Of a DNA stretch of 64,000 nucleotides, positions 11,519-23,600 are shown piece by piece (position 1 is the stretch's first letter; each line of letters begins with the position of its first letter). The notes under the pieces were generated by a model, which saw nothing but the letters and a program-made list of their open reading frames with translations, was not told the origin of the DNA and did no database searches. The DNA is taken from the NCBI RefSeq assembly GCF_905475345.1, contig NC_066587.1, forward strand, positions 11,053,058 to 11,117,057, in the 5' to 3' direction. The DNA is from Vespula vulgaris. Taxonomy: Eukaryota; Arthropoda; Insecta; Hymenoptera; Vespidae. Made by a program: the position numbers and the translations under genes.

Positions 11519-13725
11519 TTAAATGACGGTTAAGTCATTACCACGTTTTCTATTCTTCAAGTGTACCTTAATTATTTCTAAAAATTCTGGACGATCAAGA
11601 TGCGTGTAAGCAATGGAAAACATTTGTAACGCTGTTTTTTCAATATGTACGCTACCGCTAGAAAACAGATCATGTGCCAATTCTAAACAAGTGCCGAAGT
11701 CACATTCGTCTGCAGCTATTGTTGCGAGGCGTACAACTTCGTCGAGTTTAGACATTGCTTTTTTACGCTCTTCTATGGTATCTGCCTCGTCTATTTTCTT
11801 AAATATTTGTTGTAATTCTTCTAAAATATCAATAATAAAATTATACTTTAGTCATAGAACTTTAGTCGTAGACATGTAATAGAAATAGTAGAAGTTTCTT
11901 ACTATCGGTAACTGATAATTCTCTATAACCCAATTGTGTTTTCTTATTATATGGTACAATGATTCCAGCTTTATGAAATGTCCTTGCAACGACTTTTTTC
12001 TCCCGATTTATCATTTTGGCCGTTTTTCTTTCTAAAGTTATATTATGTTCTTGAGCAAATTCTTTTAATCGTTTTTGAAGTTGCGATATACTTGTCTTTT
12101 CAAATAGATTAGCTGCTTTCAATGCGTCTTCGATACAAACACTGCAATTATATGAATAGTATTTTAAAATATTGTACGAAAGTTAAAAGTTTTATATTTG
12201 GATACATACTTACTTAACTGCACCAAATATATTTTCTGCCACAGGTTGTATTATACAATTTACATCTGCTTTATTTTTAACTACAAATATTGGCTTTTCA
12301 AAACATTCATCTCTCCAATATCCAAGATGTAAACCATCTTTTTCTCCTTTAATAATTGTCTATAAAAGAAATGGATATATTGTAACAAAAAATTCATCAT
12401 GACACTTTTAATTATATATTAAAAATTTTGGAAATGAATGTATTTAAATGTTTATTTTAATACGTACTTGTAATTCTGGTGGATCATAATAATATCTCCA
12501 ATGTCTAAGATATTTTTCTTTATCTTTATTTTTAAAACTTTTTAATTTATTATCTAAGATATCGAAAGGACCCACAAGATTAAGATGAATAGATTTTAGT
12601 GCCATCAATGGTGTATTTTTAGAAATAAGTTTGCAAAACTCATAAAATTGATAAAAATCTTCTGGCATTTGAACTAAGAATAAGTTTTTGATATTTTCTT
12701 TCATACAATTTGGAGATAATATCACACAAGAATCATCATCGATTGTTTGATTGCTATCATCAGATGAAGCACAAGATTTTTCTTTTATTTCTTCTATATT
12801 ATCGTCAATTATTTTCTCTGTTTCTATATTATCAATATCTTCTAAATTATTTATGTCAACATTAGAAACATCAGTCTTAACTTTTTGAATTTTACTTGGC
12901 ACAAAATCTGCTTCTTTCTTATCATCATTTATTTCTTCAATTTTTCTTTTATTCCCAATTAATATTTTTTGACCATCTTCGACTTCTTTCTATAAATAAA
13001 ATATATTTTTATAAATATATATTTTTAATAAAAAATATGACTATGATAGAATTGATATTGCAATATTAATAGATAAAACATATAACTGGAATCATTATAA
13101 CTACTTTATAAATAATGATTTTAAAAACGTTTAAGATAAAAGTTAAATGTTTTTGAGGGGAGAATATCAGAATATAAAATATTCTGATATTATTAGTTTT
13201 TTTTATATAGATGAACATGTAAAAGTCATATGAATGTTAATTTTGTTTTATTAAATGAAATCATGTTTTTTAATGCTTTACTCGATACAATTTGATTTTT
13301 TTTTATAAAAAAGCATTAATCCATATATGTTGAAAAATTTTTAATTTAGAAAATATTTTAATTTAAACATTATTAAGAAACTATTATTACTAATATTTAT
13401 TTACTACTACTTTCACATGTAATAGATATATAGTAAAATTTGTTAATAATATGTAAAAAGGACTTCAAAAAATGTATTTTACATTTTTATGAAATTAAAA
13501 GATAATAAACATATAATATTATAATATTAGTTAAAATATTAAAAATAATTGTTTATAATATTAAAAATAATAAAAATGATATCATACTTCTTTATTCGAA
13601 GGAGGATGTTTGTACTTATTATGGTGTAATGGATTTTTTTGATAACATTTCGCGCCATATCGACAAGGTATTCGTGAATCATTTTTGTAAGCAAGAAACG
13701 CTTTATTTTTGTGATCTTCTGACAT
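11519..13725 (-). CDS. HPF1: Histone PARylation factor 1 with N-terminal PBZ zinc finger
   Basis: Complete five-exon gene: 13725-13588, 12989-12468, 12359-12214, 12141-11903 and 11820-11519. All have GT-AG borders and consistent phases (0, 0, 2, 1), giving 448 residues. HPF1 binds PARP1/2 at DNA breaks and completes the shared active site so that ADP-ribose is added to serine, mainly on histones. Residues 21-44 form a PBZ finger (CRYGAKCYQKNPLHH then H of KHP) that would bind poly(ADP-ribose). An acidic linker follows to about residue 120, then the HPF1 fold (MPEDFYQFYEFCKLIS, LRHWRYYYDPPELQ, LGYWRDECF, KKTQLGYRELS). The family motif AADECDFG places the catalytic Asp-Glu at about residues 386-387. 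Human HPF1 is 346 residues and lacks this finger; the extra length here is the finger and linker. An ATG 20 codons earlier would add a hydrophobic stretch that is probably untranslated. The gene is nuclear-acting and the copy looks intact. Confidence 0.93.
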
Positions 13726-14444
13726 TATAACAAAAATATTGAGATATAAAATAATGAAAAATAAGATAATTATTTTATACTGCACATTTACAAGACAGTT
13801 AAAATGAAAATAACATTTTTATGAGAATCTTCGACGGTTGATATCTTCGCCTTAGATCTATAAACTACAAAGCGCGCGCTCTACCGACCATAATTTCAAT
13901 GAAATATAAGAAATACTACAGCGAACATGGTGTGCAAAATAAAAACTACTCTGATGTTCCAGTCACGTAATGCTGTGGCGCTATAATCGAGATACCAAGA
14001 AAGAACTATATTTATCGAGCTAGATTAATCGTCAGTAAAGTGTAGTACTTGCGGAAAAAATAGAAAAAATTGAAAGAATAGGAAGCATGGATTTTTAATC
14101 TATTTTAATCCAAAATTTACTTATTTAGCTATAGGACATAGCTTATGTGTGTACGACTAAAATCGAATTAGACATCATCAAATTAATGTATGATACTGCA
14201 TTACTTCTACATAAGTATAAACAATATTTCGTTTATTTGGTTAGAATAATTGTAATCGTATTTATTGTATAAAAAGTCGGATTTAATCAATCATAATCAT
14301 GGAAAAATCATAAAAAATTCCAAAAATAACTAATATAGAATGATTATATATTATATATTAATATATCTTATTTTATAATTATAATTTATAACACATACCG
14401 TTTATCATAATTATAATATTTATTCACAATTAAAATTTTTTTTA
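13726..14444. promoter_or_regulatory. Shared upstream region of HPF1 and the crooked neck relic
   Basis: About 700 bp separate the HPF1 start from the first recognisable exon of the crooked neck pseudogene on the opposite strand, a head-to-head arrangement that may once have been a divergent promoter. A GC-richer segment at about 13830-14050 (with GCGCGCGCTC) is the likely HPF1 promoter and 5' UTR. No TATA box was identified. Confidence 0.3.
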
Positions 14445-14794
14445 GGCTAAAAATAAAGCACCTATGGAAATTTAAATCACAGCAGAACAGCTATTAAGAG
14501 AAGCAAAGAAGAGAGAGAGAAGGAAAGGGAAAGACAAGGAGAAAGATCAAGAAATTTTATCTCTTGTAAGAATAACAATAAAATCTTCATTCTATAATGT
14601 TAAACCTACCTAGAATTTTATGTAGAGAACAATTCATTTATAAGTATTTCTTTTCAGCCACCTGAACAAAATATCTTTAATGATATAATGATTACATGCG
14701 TTTGAAAGATGATATATCTCTAAATATTTTTAGAAAGATTATGATATATTCGTTTATTTCTTTAAAAGTTATTATATCTTGAAAATAAGTGAAA

Positions 14795-15690
14795 ATGACT
14801 GAAAAAGAAGAAATTCGACATATTTTGAAATTTTATTACAAAAAAAGAAAAGATGCCACTTAGGCTGCTAAACAAATTTGTGATGTTATGGATTTGATGA
14901 AGTATCAGTATGTCTGGTACAAAGCTAGTTCAAGCGTTTCAATCTGAAAATTTTGATATAAGTGATACATTTCATTTTGGTTTGCCAATGATTGAAAGAG
15001 TCGATGAAATCAGAAAAAATTATGCAAAACTGGCACATTAAGAGTTATAATGTCTAAAAAGAACTCATCATATAATTTAACAACGAAAAATTTAATGGAT
15101 CAAATCTTTATCTATGTTTAAACAGAATGAAATCAAATCATTTTGAAATAGTTTATTATAGTTGATGACAAATGGATCATGTACATTAATAATATATGGA
15201 AAAGATTGTGGTTAAAGGAAAATGAAGCTGCACAAATGGTGGCAAAGTCAGGATTGGCGACGTTAAGTGTCTGTGGTGAGATCATAAAGGAATTGTTCAC
15301 TATGAGCTACTACTCTATTGAGATAAAACAATCAGAATGGATCAATAGTAAAGGTGTTAGCTTTTATTATGACAATGCCACACTCTACACATCATAGATG
15401 GTCCATCAAAGACAGAGAATTTGGCTACAAAGTTATAATACATCCATTATATAGTCCTGACATTGCACCGTTAGAGTACCATTTGTTTCAATCTTTACAG
15501 AATTCTCTTAACAGTGTAAAGTTGGCTGCAAAAGAGGCATGTGAAAATCATTTGATAAAGTTTTTCATCCAGAAAAACATAGAAATTCTACAATGATGGG
15601 ATTATAATTTTACCTCAAAAATGGTAAAAAATGATGAATCAAAAGGGCACATATCTGGTGTAATACACTTCATTTGAAATATAAAAACCT
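14795..15690 (+). mobile_element. Degraded mariner-type (Tc1/mariner) transposase gene
   Basis: The plus strand starts with MTEKEEIRHILKFYYKK and then an in-frame stop. It continues through shifted frames with an AAKQICDV helix-turn-helix segment, VVDDKWIMYIN (first catalytic Asp region), YYDNATLY (second Asp region) and SPDIAPLEYHLFQSLQN (third region). The usual PSDYHLF is PLEYHLF here, so the last acidic residue appears as Glu. The C-terminal LPQKW-type motif follows near 15610-15690. Several stops and frameshifts show it is inactive. Terminal inverted repeats were not located, so the ends given are those of the coding remnant. It sits inside the crooked neck relic and in the same orientation. 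Confidence 0.85.
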
Positions 15691-16088
15691 ATTAGTTATA
15701 ACTAACTGTATAAAATATGCTCACAAGATCACAAGAAACAAATTGAGATATCAAGCTACTTTGAATAGAACAAATTTTTAATTTTGTAGTATTATGATAG
15801 ATTGCGATTGAATCCTGGGATGTTTTACTGCAGCAAAGATGTTTTACTGTTGCGGTCGTACCAGGATATTCTTGGTACAAGTATGTTATGGTTATTTAGG
15901 CAGGGAACTTAACACTGCTTATCTTACTGTACTTTTCGCTCATCTATAAACATTTTGTTTTATCTGAAGGAAAAGTCATTCTTTCCATACAAGCAATGGA
16001 TTTATTATTGACATTTATTACCTTTTATTTTTTTAATATTTATCGTTATTCATCTTATTTTTTATATTTCTAAAAGCTATATTCTCAA
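15691..16088 (+). other. Spacer between the mariner and piggyBac remnants
   Basis: AT-rich sequence with no recognisable coding fragment. It should contain the 3' end of the mariner element, the 5' end of the piggyBac element and perhaps some crooked neck intron. No clear inverted repeats or TTAA flank was identified by eye. Confidence 0.4.
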
Positions 16089-17845
16089 ATGTCTAAAAGA
16101 AGATGTGAGTCTAACAATTATAAGGATGTGCAAAGAAATAGTGATGAATTTTATATAGATTATCATGACAAGTCGAATGATTATATTAATGATGATGATT
16201 TCAATGATAACTTGGATGATAATAATGATATTATAGTGCCTAGAAGAAAATGTATAGTGCAATTACATTCAAGTGGCAATGACATTGAAGTAACATTAGA
16301 AAATAGTATTCCAAGTATATGGCAAGATGTTATACATGAAAATGTTCAATTACTAAAAATAGAATTTTTAGTAGGATCAAGAAGTCCCAGTGCACACATT
16401 CCTGCAACATACACAGACCCAATTGATTTTTTTCATCAGGTTTTTTTACTGATGAGTTGCTTCAAGATATTATAAAAGAAACGAATTAATATGCCAGGAT
16501 ATTGCAGTGTTATCATGTCGTTCGATATGGAATAGTTGTATAGATGTGACAGTGACAGAAATAATAGCATTTATACTCAACATGGGTATTGTAAAATTAC
16601 CAGATGAGGAAGAGTAGTCATTGCATCAATATAATTCGAAAATACTATTTTTTTTGGACATATTTTGGAGAGTAAGATTTTTCCAAATTTATTGGATGTT
16701 ATATTTAAATACAAATACTTCAAATGATAGAATAAGAATTTAAAAAGCTAGTGACTTAAATTATACTGAAGCTACATTCGAAGACTATTTTGTTTCAAAT
16801 AAAGAAATTTCAATCGATGAATCTGTCATAAAATTCAAAGGAAGAATTAGTTTTGTTACTTATAACGTAACATACATAATATACATTAACACTAAGAAAT
16901 CAACGAAATGGGAAATTTGTATTTATATATTGGCAGATTCTGATACCAGATACATTCATTTTATTCATACTATGGAAGTTCTACTACAGAATCATTGATA
17001 CATTCCAATTTCCCAGTAACTACCACAAGAATTGTATTACATCTGTATATAAAATTATTACATTCTAATCCTGATGCTCGAAATTATATTTATACTGATA
17101 GATTTTATGCAAGTATAACATTGGCCCATGAATTATTAAAATTGAAATATTATGCTATTGGAATAATAAACTAAAATCAAATGTACATAGTCTACATAAA
17201 ACAAAATCTTACATTGATCAAGCATGAATGTTTTTGGCTGTCGATTTGGAGAAACATTCATACTATTATAGAAAGATAAAAGAATTGTAATAAATAATTG
17301 CCGAATATAATATATATATGGATGGCGTCGACCGAGTCGAGTAATATAGAGAGATAAAAGAATTATAATAAATAATTGCCGAATATAATATATATATGGA
17401 TGGCGTCGACCGAGTCGAGTAATATACATTTTATCCGTTTTCATGAAGTCTCTAAAATGGTTAAAAAAAAATTATTCTTTTTAGATTTAAAAATTTATTC
17501 TGCGAATAGCTATATATTATATAATAATAAGAAGGCAAAACACCCATATGACATCTAAAATTTATTAGAAAATTGATAGATCAATTGGTGGGTAATTGAG
17601 ATTTGTGATGGATCTCAGACTTCGCATGGTAGACTATCAATCTCGGATAAAGAAGAGCGATTAAACAGAAAATTACATATTCTACAACAAAATCAAGGAA
17701 ATTTGAGCAAGGAGTATTTTGTTTGTTCTGATAAGAAAAAAGATCAAAAACGAGAATCCCGATACCACTATGAAACATGTACAAGAAAACTGTGATTGCT
17801 CATTTGGGATTACTTTGATATATATCATATCAAAGAAAATTTCTA
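16089..17845 (+). mobile_element. Degraded piggyBac-family transposase gene
   Basis: Starts MSKRRCESNNYKD with an acidic N-terminus, then PIDFFHQVF (typical of the piggyBac transposase domain), a frameshift, ISIDESVIKFKGR (catalytic Asp region) near 16810, ADSDTRYIHF near 16935, and NYIYTDRFYAS (second catalytic Asp) near 17085. HEVSKMVKKKLFF and SANSYILYNNKKAK (the KWWKK and AYILY blocks) lie near 17440-17540, then LENLIDQLVGN-like near 17565-17600. The C-terminal zinc-binding tail is recognisable at 17630-17790 (KEERLNRKLHILQQ, FVCSDKKK, YHYETC). Multiple stops and frame changes show it is dead. A 78-bp internal duplication lies within it at 17271-17426. Confidence 0.85.
17271..17426 (+). 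repeat. 78-bp tandem duplication inside the piggyBac remnant
   Basis: Two almost identical head-to-tail copies start at 17271 and 17349, differing at about two bases. Each ends in GGCGTCGACCGAGTCGAG followed by TAATATA, far more GC-rich than the rest of the element. The length is a multiple of three. Near-identity beside a heavily mutated coding region means this duplication is much younger than the transposon's inactivation. Confidence 0.9.
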
Positions 17846-17899
17846 TAAAATATTGAATATCGAAATAATAAATAATATACACACAGTTTAAACACATCC

Positions 17900-18290
17900 T
17901 TTTGAATAAGATTTATACATCTTTTAGATAATAATTGAATAAGATACGATTACTATGCTTACAAAAAATACAATCGCAAAGAGTCAAAAACATTTCAGAG
18001 TTTTATATGTAATTTCTTTCATATCTATATATGTAAGTATCTTATATATCGATTATAAAAATATTAGATTATGACCGAAATATATTAAAATGGGAATGCT
18101 AAATTGGCAAGTAAATTATACTAGAAATTTATGGAATCATGCAATTACAATTTACCTAAAAAAAAGCAAATCAATTTTGATACAAGTATACATATATAGG
18201 GGAAATGTTAGAAAATATTACTGGTAAGATTTGATATAAAATTAGAAATTATTTTTTATTATGTAATTTGATTTTATAAAACTTTCTTAT
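17900..18290 (+). other. Crooked neck fragments and intron relics just 3' of the transposons
   Basis: This short AT-rich stretch carries the HAT-repeat fragments that resume after the insertions, including a KYNRKESKTFQ-like piece near 17970 and SIDYKNI-like and RNLWNHAITI pieces near 18050-18150. A probable donor occurs at about 18222 and an acceptor TTATAG at about 18293. It is listed because it shows the transposons landed between two originally adjacent parts of the gene. Confidence 0.55.
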
Positions 18291-19930
18291 AGGAGCGTGC
18301 CATATTTTGAGCATTGAATGGATTGAAAACCTGATGAGCAAATATATTAAATTTGATTTACTATATAAACAAATATGAAGAGAAAGGAAGATATATGAAC
18401 GTATTTGGATAAAGTACGTATGTTTTGAAAAATCTCATAGTTTCATAAATAAAGCAGACAAAGTTTATGAACATGCTGTCAACATTTTTGTTTTCGTGAA
18501 TTTTATCAAATTTTTAAATATGCATTGGAGATGTAATAGTTAGCAAAAGAAAATATCAGTAGGAATAAGAAGTTAAAGAAAATACTTCTAATTATAATAC
18601 TTAATTCGATTATCTGACATTATTAGAATCTAAAGGAAATCTTAGAATCTAAAGAAAATTATATAAACGAGCTATAGTAAATGTTTCTTTCTATTAAGAT
18701 AATAAATACCAAAATTTAAACAATTTTATAGTCATATTACAGTTTCATAAAATAAATTTTGTATAGGAGATCATATTTATTTATAGATAAATTATGCTTT
18801 ATACGAAGAATTTGACGTGGAAGATATAAATAGATATCAAGTATACAAGTACAGCTTATCTTATATAAAGTCATTATTATTTATATAAAGATATAACGTA
18901 TTTATTTATTTTTTAAAACCTATTTAGAATTCATTCCACACAATCACTTCACATTCTCTAAGATATGACTACTTTATAGATATTTTGAAATATGGTAAAA
19001 AAATTTGATTGCAGCAAAAAAACATTGATATTTTGTTATTATAACAATTATTTTGTATTATTTACAAATATTAAAATATTAAATTATATCTTATTATTTT
19101 GTAATCCAGTAGAATTGGGTGTTTGTTTCAAAAATAAATTGTGTCATAGTTACATTGATTTAGAGATACAAATTAAAGAATTATAAATTACAAATTACTA
19201 GATGTAGGATTTTGTGTGAAATATTCATGTAGGAATTTGGACCTGAAAACTGCACAACATGGATGAAAGTAAACTACTTTTCCTATAGTTACATTTTATC
19301 TTGTTTTTTATTTTACTTATATTTATTTACTTATTATAATATCTATTTACTTTCAAAATTAGAAACTTTATTAGAAGACATTAACTGTACTAGAGTTATG
19401 AAATAGTTCTATTTTAGTGGAGATAAATTATATTTCTAGAAATTATAAGTAAATATAATTAAATTTGTTTTGTTTCTTTATAATCAAAAAAATGTTTAAT
19501 ATCTTTATTATTTTTTTTACTTAAAGTGAGTTTGATTTTATAATATGATTATACATCTTAAACTAAATAAAATTTGTTCATTAATTTATAAATATTCTAA
19601 TATTATATTACAGGTTTGAATAACTTACGGTAAATTTAAATTATCTAATTCTCCATTGAAAGATGTTGATATTGTTACTTTAGCTCGTAGAATTTTTAGA
19701 ATATAAAGTATTACTTTTGAACGTATACAGAGATTTGGAAAGTGAGAGAGTAGACGAAGAGAATCAAACTAAAATTATTGTCAAAATGCCTAGATGAATT
19801 AAATAAAAAAGATGAATTTTTGGAGAGGGTAGAATACGTAGATTCATATTAGAAAATTTTAGAGGAATTTAAATATAAAACAACACTAATCTTTTTTATT
19901 GTTTCAGAATGATGGATAAGAAGAAATATT

Positions 19931-20617
19931 CTACTTTGTATTTTTATAAGACGAATCTCAAACACTAAATCTCAAATTGTTGATATTTATAAAAACATAG
20001 GATAAAGAAAAAAATTTATAGTAAAACTGTTCAAAATGGAAATAAATAATTGAAATCGAACAATCACAAATAATTTATATATCTTACATATTATATTTAT
20101 ATTTAAAAAATGTAAAATGTAATATAGATATTGTGTACAATTTTATATTTATCTTGATTCATCTGTAGAATGCGAAAGATGTAAAAATTATGCTGTCTGA
20201 TATTTTTTTAATGTAAAAATAGTTTATATTTCGGAAATAAAAAACAATGTTGTATAATATGTAATCGTATTATATATTTTTAATTGTATCATCTTCTACT
20301 ATCACGTATAAATAATCTGTTTCTAAAAGTGGTAATATAGGAACTCTACAATATCTTCTGATTACAAATATTTACCATAACATGGTAAAATGTTTTTTTT
20401 AAAAAAAGAAGAAAACAAAAAATAAAATGATTTTATTATGAATATCGTACACAACATACTCGATAGCTCTTGAATTATTTGTAAACAATTGCATTAGCAA
20501 AATTGCGATGATCATTTAATAACAAACGTTTAGAAACTATTTTATTTAGTTTGGATCAGACAGACGCCCTATGAAGGCGTTAAAAAAATTTCAAGTAATT
20601 CCCACAAGATTTTAACA
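19931..20617 (+). other. Region between the crooked neck relic and the MDH-like gene
   Basis: AT-rich, with no coding fragment seen after the crooked neck C-terminal block. The last 80 bp (from about 20540) become GC-richer and should be the promoter and 5' UTR of the downstream gene. No clear TATA box was identified. Confidence 0.4.
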
Positions 20618-23600
20618 ATGTTTTCCCGAGCCGCTAAATCCGTTGTTAAATCTTTCGGTCAGCGTAAATATTACGCTGGCGAAGATAATTTAAAGGTACA
20701 TATAAAATATCATTCTGTTAAAGTACGATAAGTTACACTCGAAATTAATTGCAGATAAAATTAATTGGGGCAACCGAGGGAGTCAATCTAAATGCATCAC
20801 GATTAGCGAGACAACATTCAACATTAAATACCATTCCTATTTATGACGTGGCTAATACTAATAAAAGGTTTTTATTTACTCAGAACAGATTCCATCATTT
20901 TAACGAAGCTGAACCATTTTGTGGCAAAGTAAGAACTTTTTAATGATTTTTCTAAATTCTTATATAGCTTAGAAAATAATTTAAATAATTGATCATTTAC
21001 TTAAAACAGAATTCACAAATGTTATCACTGATGGAGAAATCACGATCGTACGAGGCAACATCGAAGCAAGATTCAATGATGAAGGAAAGCAACAATCTAG
21101 CTTACCTAAGCGATCAACTGAAAGTGAACGAGACTGATATCAATAAACTTGTAGAGGCTTTACAACGTCTGCCGATCGGGGAAGAAGCTCAAGCAGTAAA
21201 TCATTTAATATCGCCGAAGGTAAGAAGTATTTCGTTTTTAGTTTCCTTTTTTTGAAGTTTGATTACAAAATAAAAAATCCAAGGATATATCATAAATAGA
21301 AAAACATACATTTGTAATTCCAAATTCGTTTGAAATGAAATTTTATTCAAAACGAATTTTTGTTCGCAAATGACGAACGACAAGAGTGAAGTTTGTTTTA
21401 AAAACGAGTGTCATAACAATTGATAATGAGGAATCGAAATAGTTGCAATAATTGAAAGAAACAAAGAAAAAGATCGGTATTATGTTCACGATTTCCAATC
21501 GTAAGCATGAATTTTATATACATATAAAATAAAAAATGAGTGAATATTCTAGAAGATGGATCAGCTAAAAGCGGCAAGAAAATGGACATTTTTATGGAGA
21601 AGCATTTTTACGGAGAAACATTTTGCGGAGAAAATGGAAAAGAATTTTTTGCGTTTTATAAACATCGATGGCTATTCCGTATACCCAATTTTTAGGACGA
21701 CGACGACGAAAAATAAAATAAAATAAACAACAAAACAAACAAAAGATATTCCGTGAACGTAGAAACGATTGCTCGAACCAAACGAAAAAAACAAACAGCA
21801 AAAATGATTCTTGACATCGTCTCTACGTCTGTCCCCAGGCGGGCGACACGTGCACCAGCAAGTTAAGATCGATGATGACACGAATCCTAGACGAAATGGG
21901 CCACGACAACACGACGCGACGAGTCCGCCAGAAAAATGACATCCTAAGTGAGATGACCGAGTGGTTACTTCGACCGATAGATCCGTACGGGGAGATCGCG
22001 AATAAGACAACGTTCTCCACTTCTTCGAAGAGAAAAGAAAGAAAACTCACAAAAAATACGATATCCAAGCGATGTCATAAGAAAAAAGTTCGGAAGTTGG
22101 CCATCGTGACGCCAGTAGTGAAGGTTACACCTTTCCAAAAATCTGAAGATAGATTTTCCAGTTTGCAATTGATGAACGAAAAAAAGTTAAAAATTCATAT
22201 GGCTAAATGCGTGAAGAGAAGTATCGATAAAGAACAACGAAAGGACGTGTATAAAGTAAATATAAAGAACAAATTGAAGGATTGGACTGTGCCAGCAGCG
22301 TTCACCAATAAAAAGTCTAGGCTATTATATGATTTTAGTAAAGCTAATGACAAGGCTAGATCTTCCTGGTTCCTTTCGAAAGTATTGAACGATGGCAATA
22401 TACAGAACGATGACTCGATAAAATTGAAACGTTTTATTATAGGCAGTACAAAAGCTAAGACAAAATTTTATGACATCGTCGAGAATGATAAGAAATGTAA
22501 TATGGATTCTGAGAAAATTAGCAGAGGTGACGAGAGAATTAATCTGAAAAGTAAATCTCTGTCACAGATAGTACCTCTAAATCACGTAACTCTACCGATG
22601 GAGGATCTGAAGGATCTTTCTGGAGCATTTATCGGTGATTCCTCCGCGAGGAAAGAGAAGTGTGAGTTTCAAGAAGAGATTCTAGAAAGTTCTCCGATGG
22701 AGGTTCAAATGGTCACCGAGAACGTTGACCATCTTTCTGATGAAAATGAAAGACTATCGTTGTTTTCTCAAAGCGACGAGACGGAAAATAATTTCTGCAA
22801 AAAATGGCGACCCGTGGAAAGAGTGTCCTCTGCCGTAAGATCTCTTTTGGAGAATGTGAGGAGAAAGAAGATAATTAAAAAATCAAATTCAAATGCAAGC
22901 ATTGATTCGTATCACTTGAACGATTTCTTTAAGCTGCGTCCACCATCAGCTGATTTGGCTACGAATTTATTATCGGATGTAAACGAAGAAGTATTAAATG
23001 ATTGGTTAGGAAGGAACTTATATTCGTCTTGCAATAAAACTCCGAAAGATCCATGTACATGTCTCAAGGAAAGACGTGCTAAAAAAAATGATTCATGTAA
23101 ACCTAAAAAGGATCCTTGTAAACCAGATCCCTGTTCCAAGCCAAAACCCTGTTCCAAGCCGGATCCCTGCTCCAAGCCGGATCCCTGTTCCAAGCCGGAT
23201 CCCTGTTCCAAGCCGGATCCCTGTTCCAAGCCAGATCCATGTAAGAAGCCGGATCCCTGTACGAAACCAAAACCTTGTTCCAAGCCAGATCCATGTAAGA
23301 AGCCGGATCCCTGTACGAAACCAAAACCCTGTTCCAAGCCAGATCCATGTAAAAAGCCGGATCCATGTAAAAAGCCGGATCCATGTAAGAAGCCGGATCC
23401 ATGTAAGAAGCCGGATCCCTGTACGAAGCCAAAACCTTGTTCCAAGCCAGATCCATGTAAGAAGCCAGATCCCTGTACGAAACCAAAACCTTGTTCCAAG
23501 CCAGATCCATGTAAGAAGCCGGATCCCTGTTCCAAGCCAGATCCATGTAAGAAGCCGGATCCCTGTACGAAGCCAAAACCATGTTCCAAGCCAGATCCAT

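Larger units (their letters stand above)
14445..19930 (+). pseudogene. crn: Crooked neck (CLF1/HAT-repeat splicing factor) pseudogene, interrupted by transposons
   Basis: Ordered fragments of crooked neck, a spliceosome protein built of HAT repeats, read along the plus strand with stops and frameshifts. At 14445 an acceptor leads into AKNKAPMEI, a stop, then ITAEQLLREAK. The exon ends at a donor near 14574 and resumes after TTTTCAG at 14658 with PPEQN. After the inserted elements the HAT repeats continue: RNLWNHAITI near 18130, then a GT...AG intron, EHWMDWKPDEQ-like near 18310 (with stops), FEKSHSFINKADKVYEHAV near 18427, a YEEFDVEDINRY-like stretch near 18800, SYIDLEIQIKEL near 19150, EFGPENCTTWMK near 19225, and a C-terminal MPRR-like block near 19790. 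Introns are retained, so this is a decayed genomic copy rather than a retrocopy. Crooked neck is essential, so an intact copy should exist elsewhere. Fragment borders are approximate. Confidence 0.85.

Noticed and set aside
13726..13785. Upstream in-frame ATG of HPF1 giving a hydrophobic N-terminus
   Set aside because: The 20 extra residues (MQYKIIILFFIILYL...) would act as a signal or membrane anchor, incompatible with a nuclear HPF1; the AT-rich 5' UTR explains them. The inner ATG before SEDHKNK is preferred.
15179..15596. Two small host proteins
   Set aside because: They are consecutive frameshifted parts of the mariner transposase.
16089..16475. Intact 128-residue acidic protein
   Set aside because: It is the N-terminal part of a piggyBac transposase; the same protein continues in other frames after a frameshift.
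20618..21219. Functional malate dehydrogenase gene
   Set aside because: Only the first Rossmann unit is recognisable, the glycine motif is broken and no catalytic region follows in any of the downstream exons.
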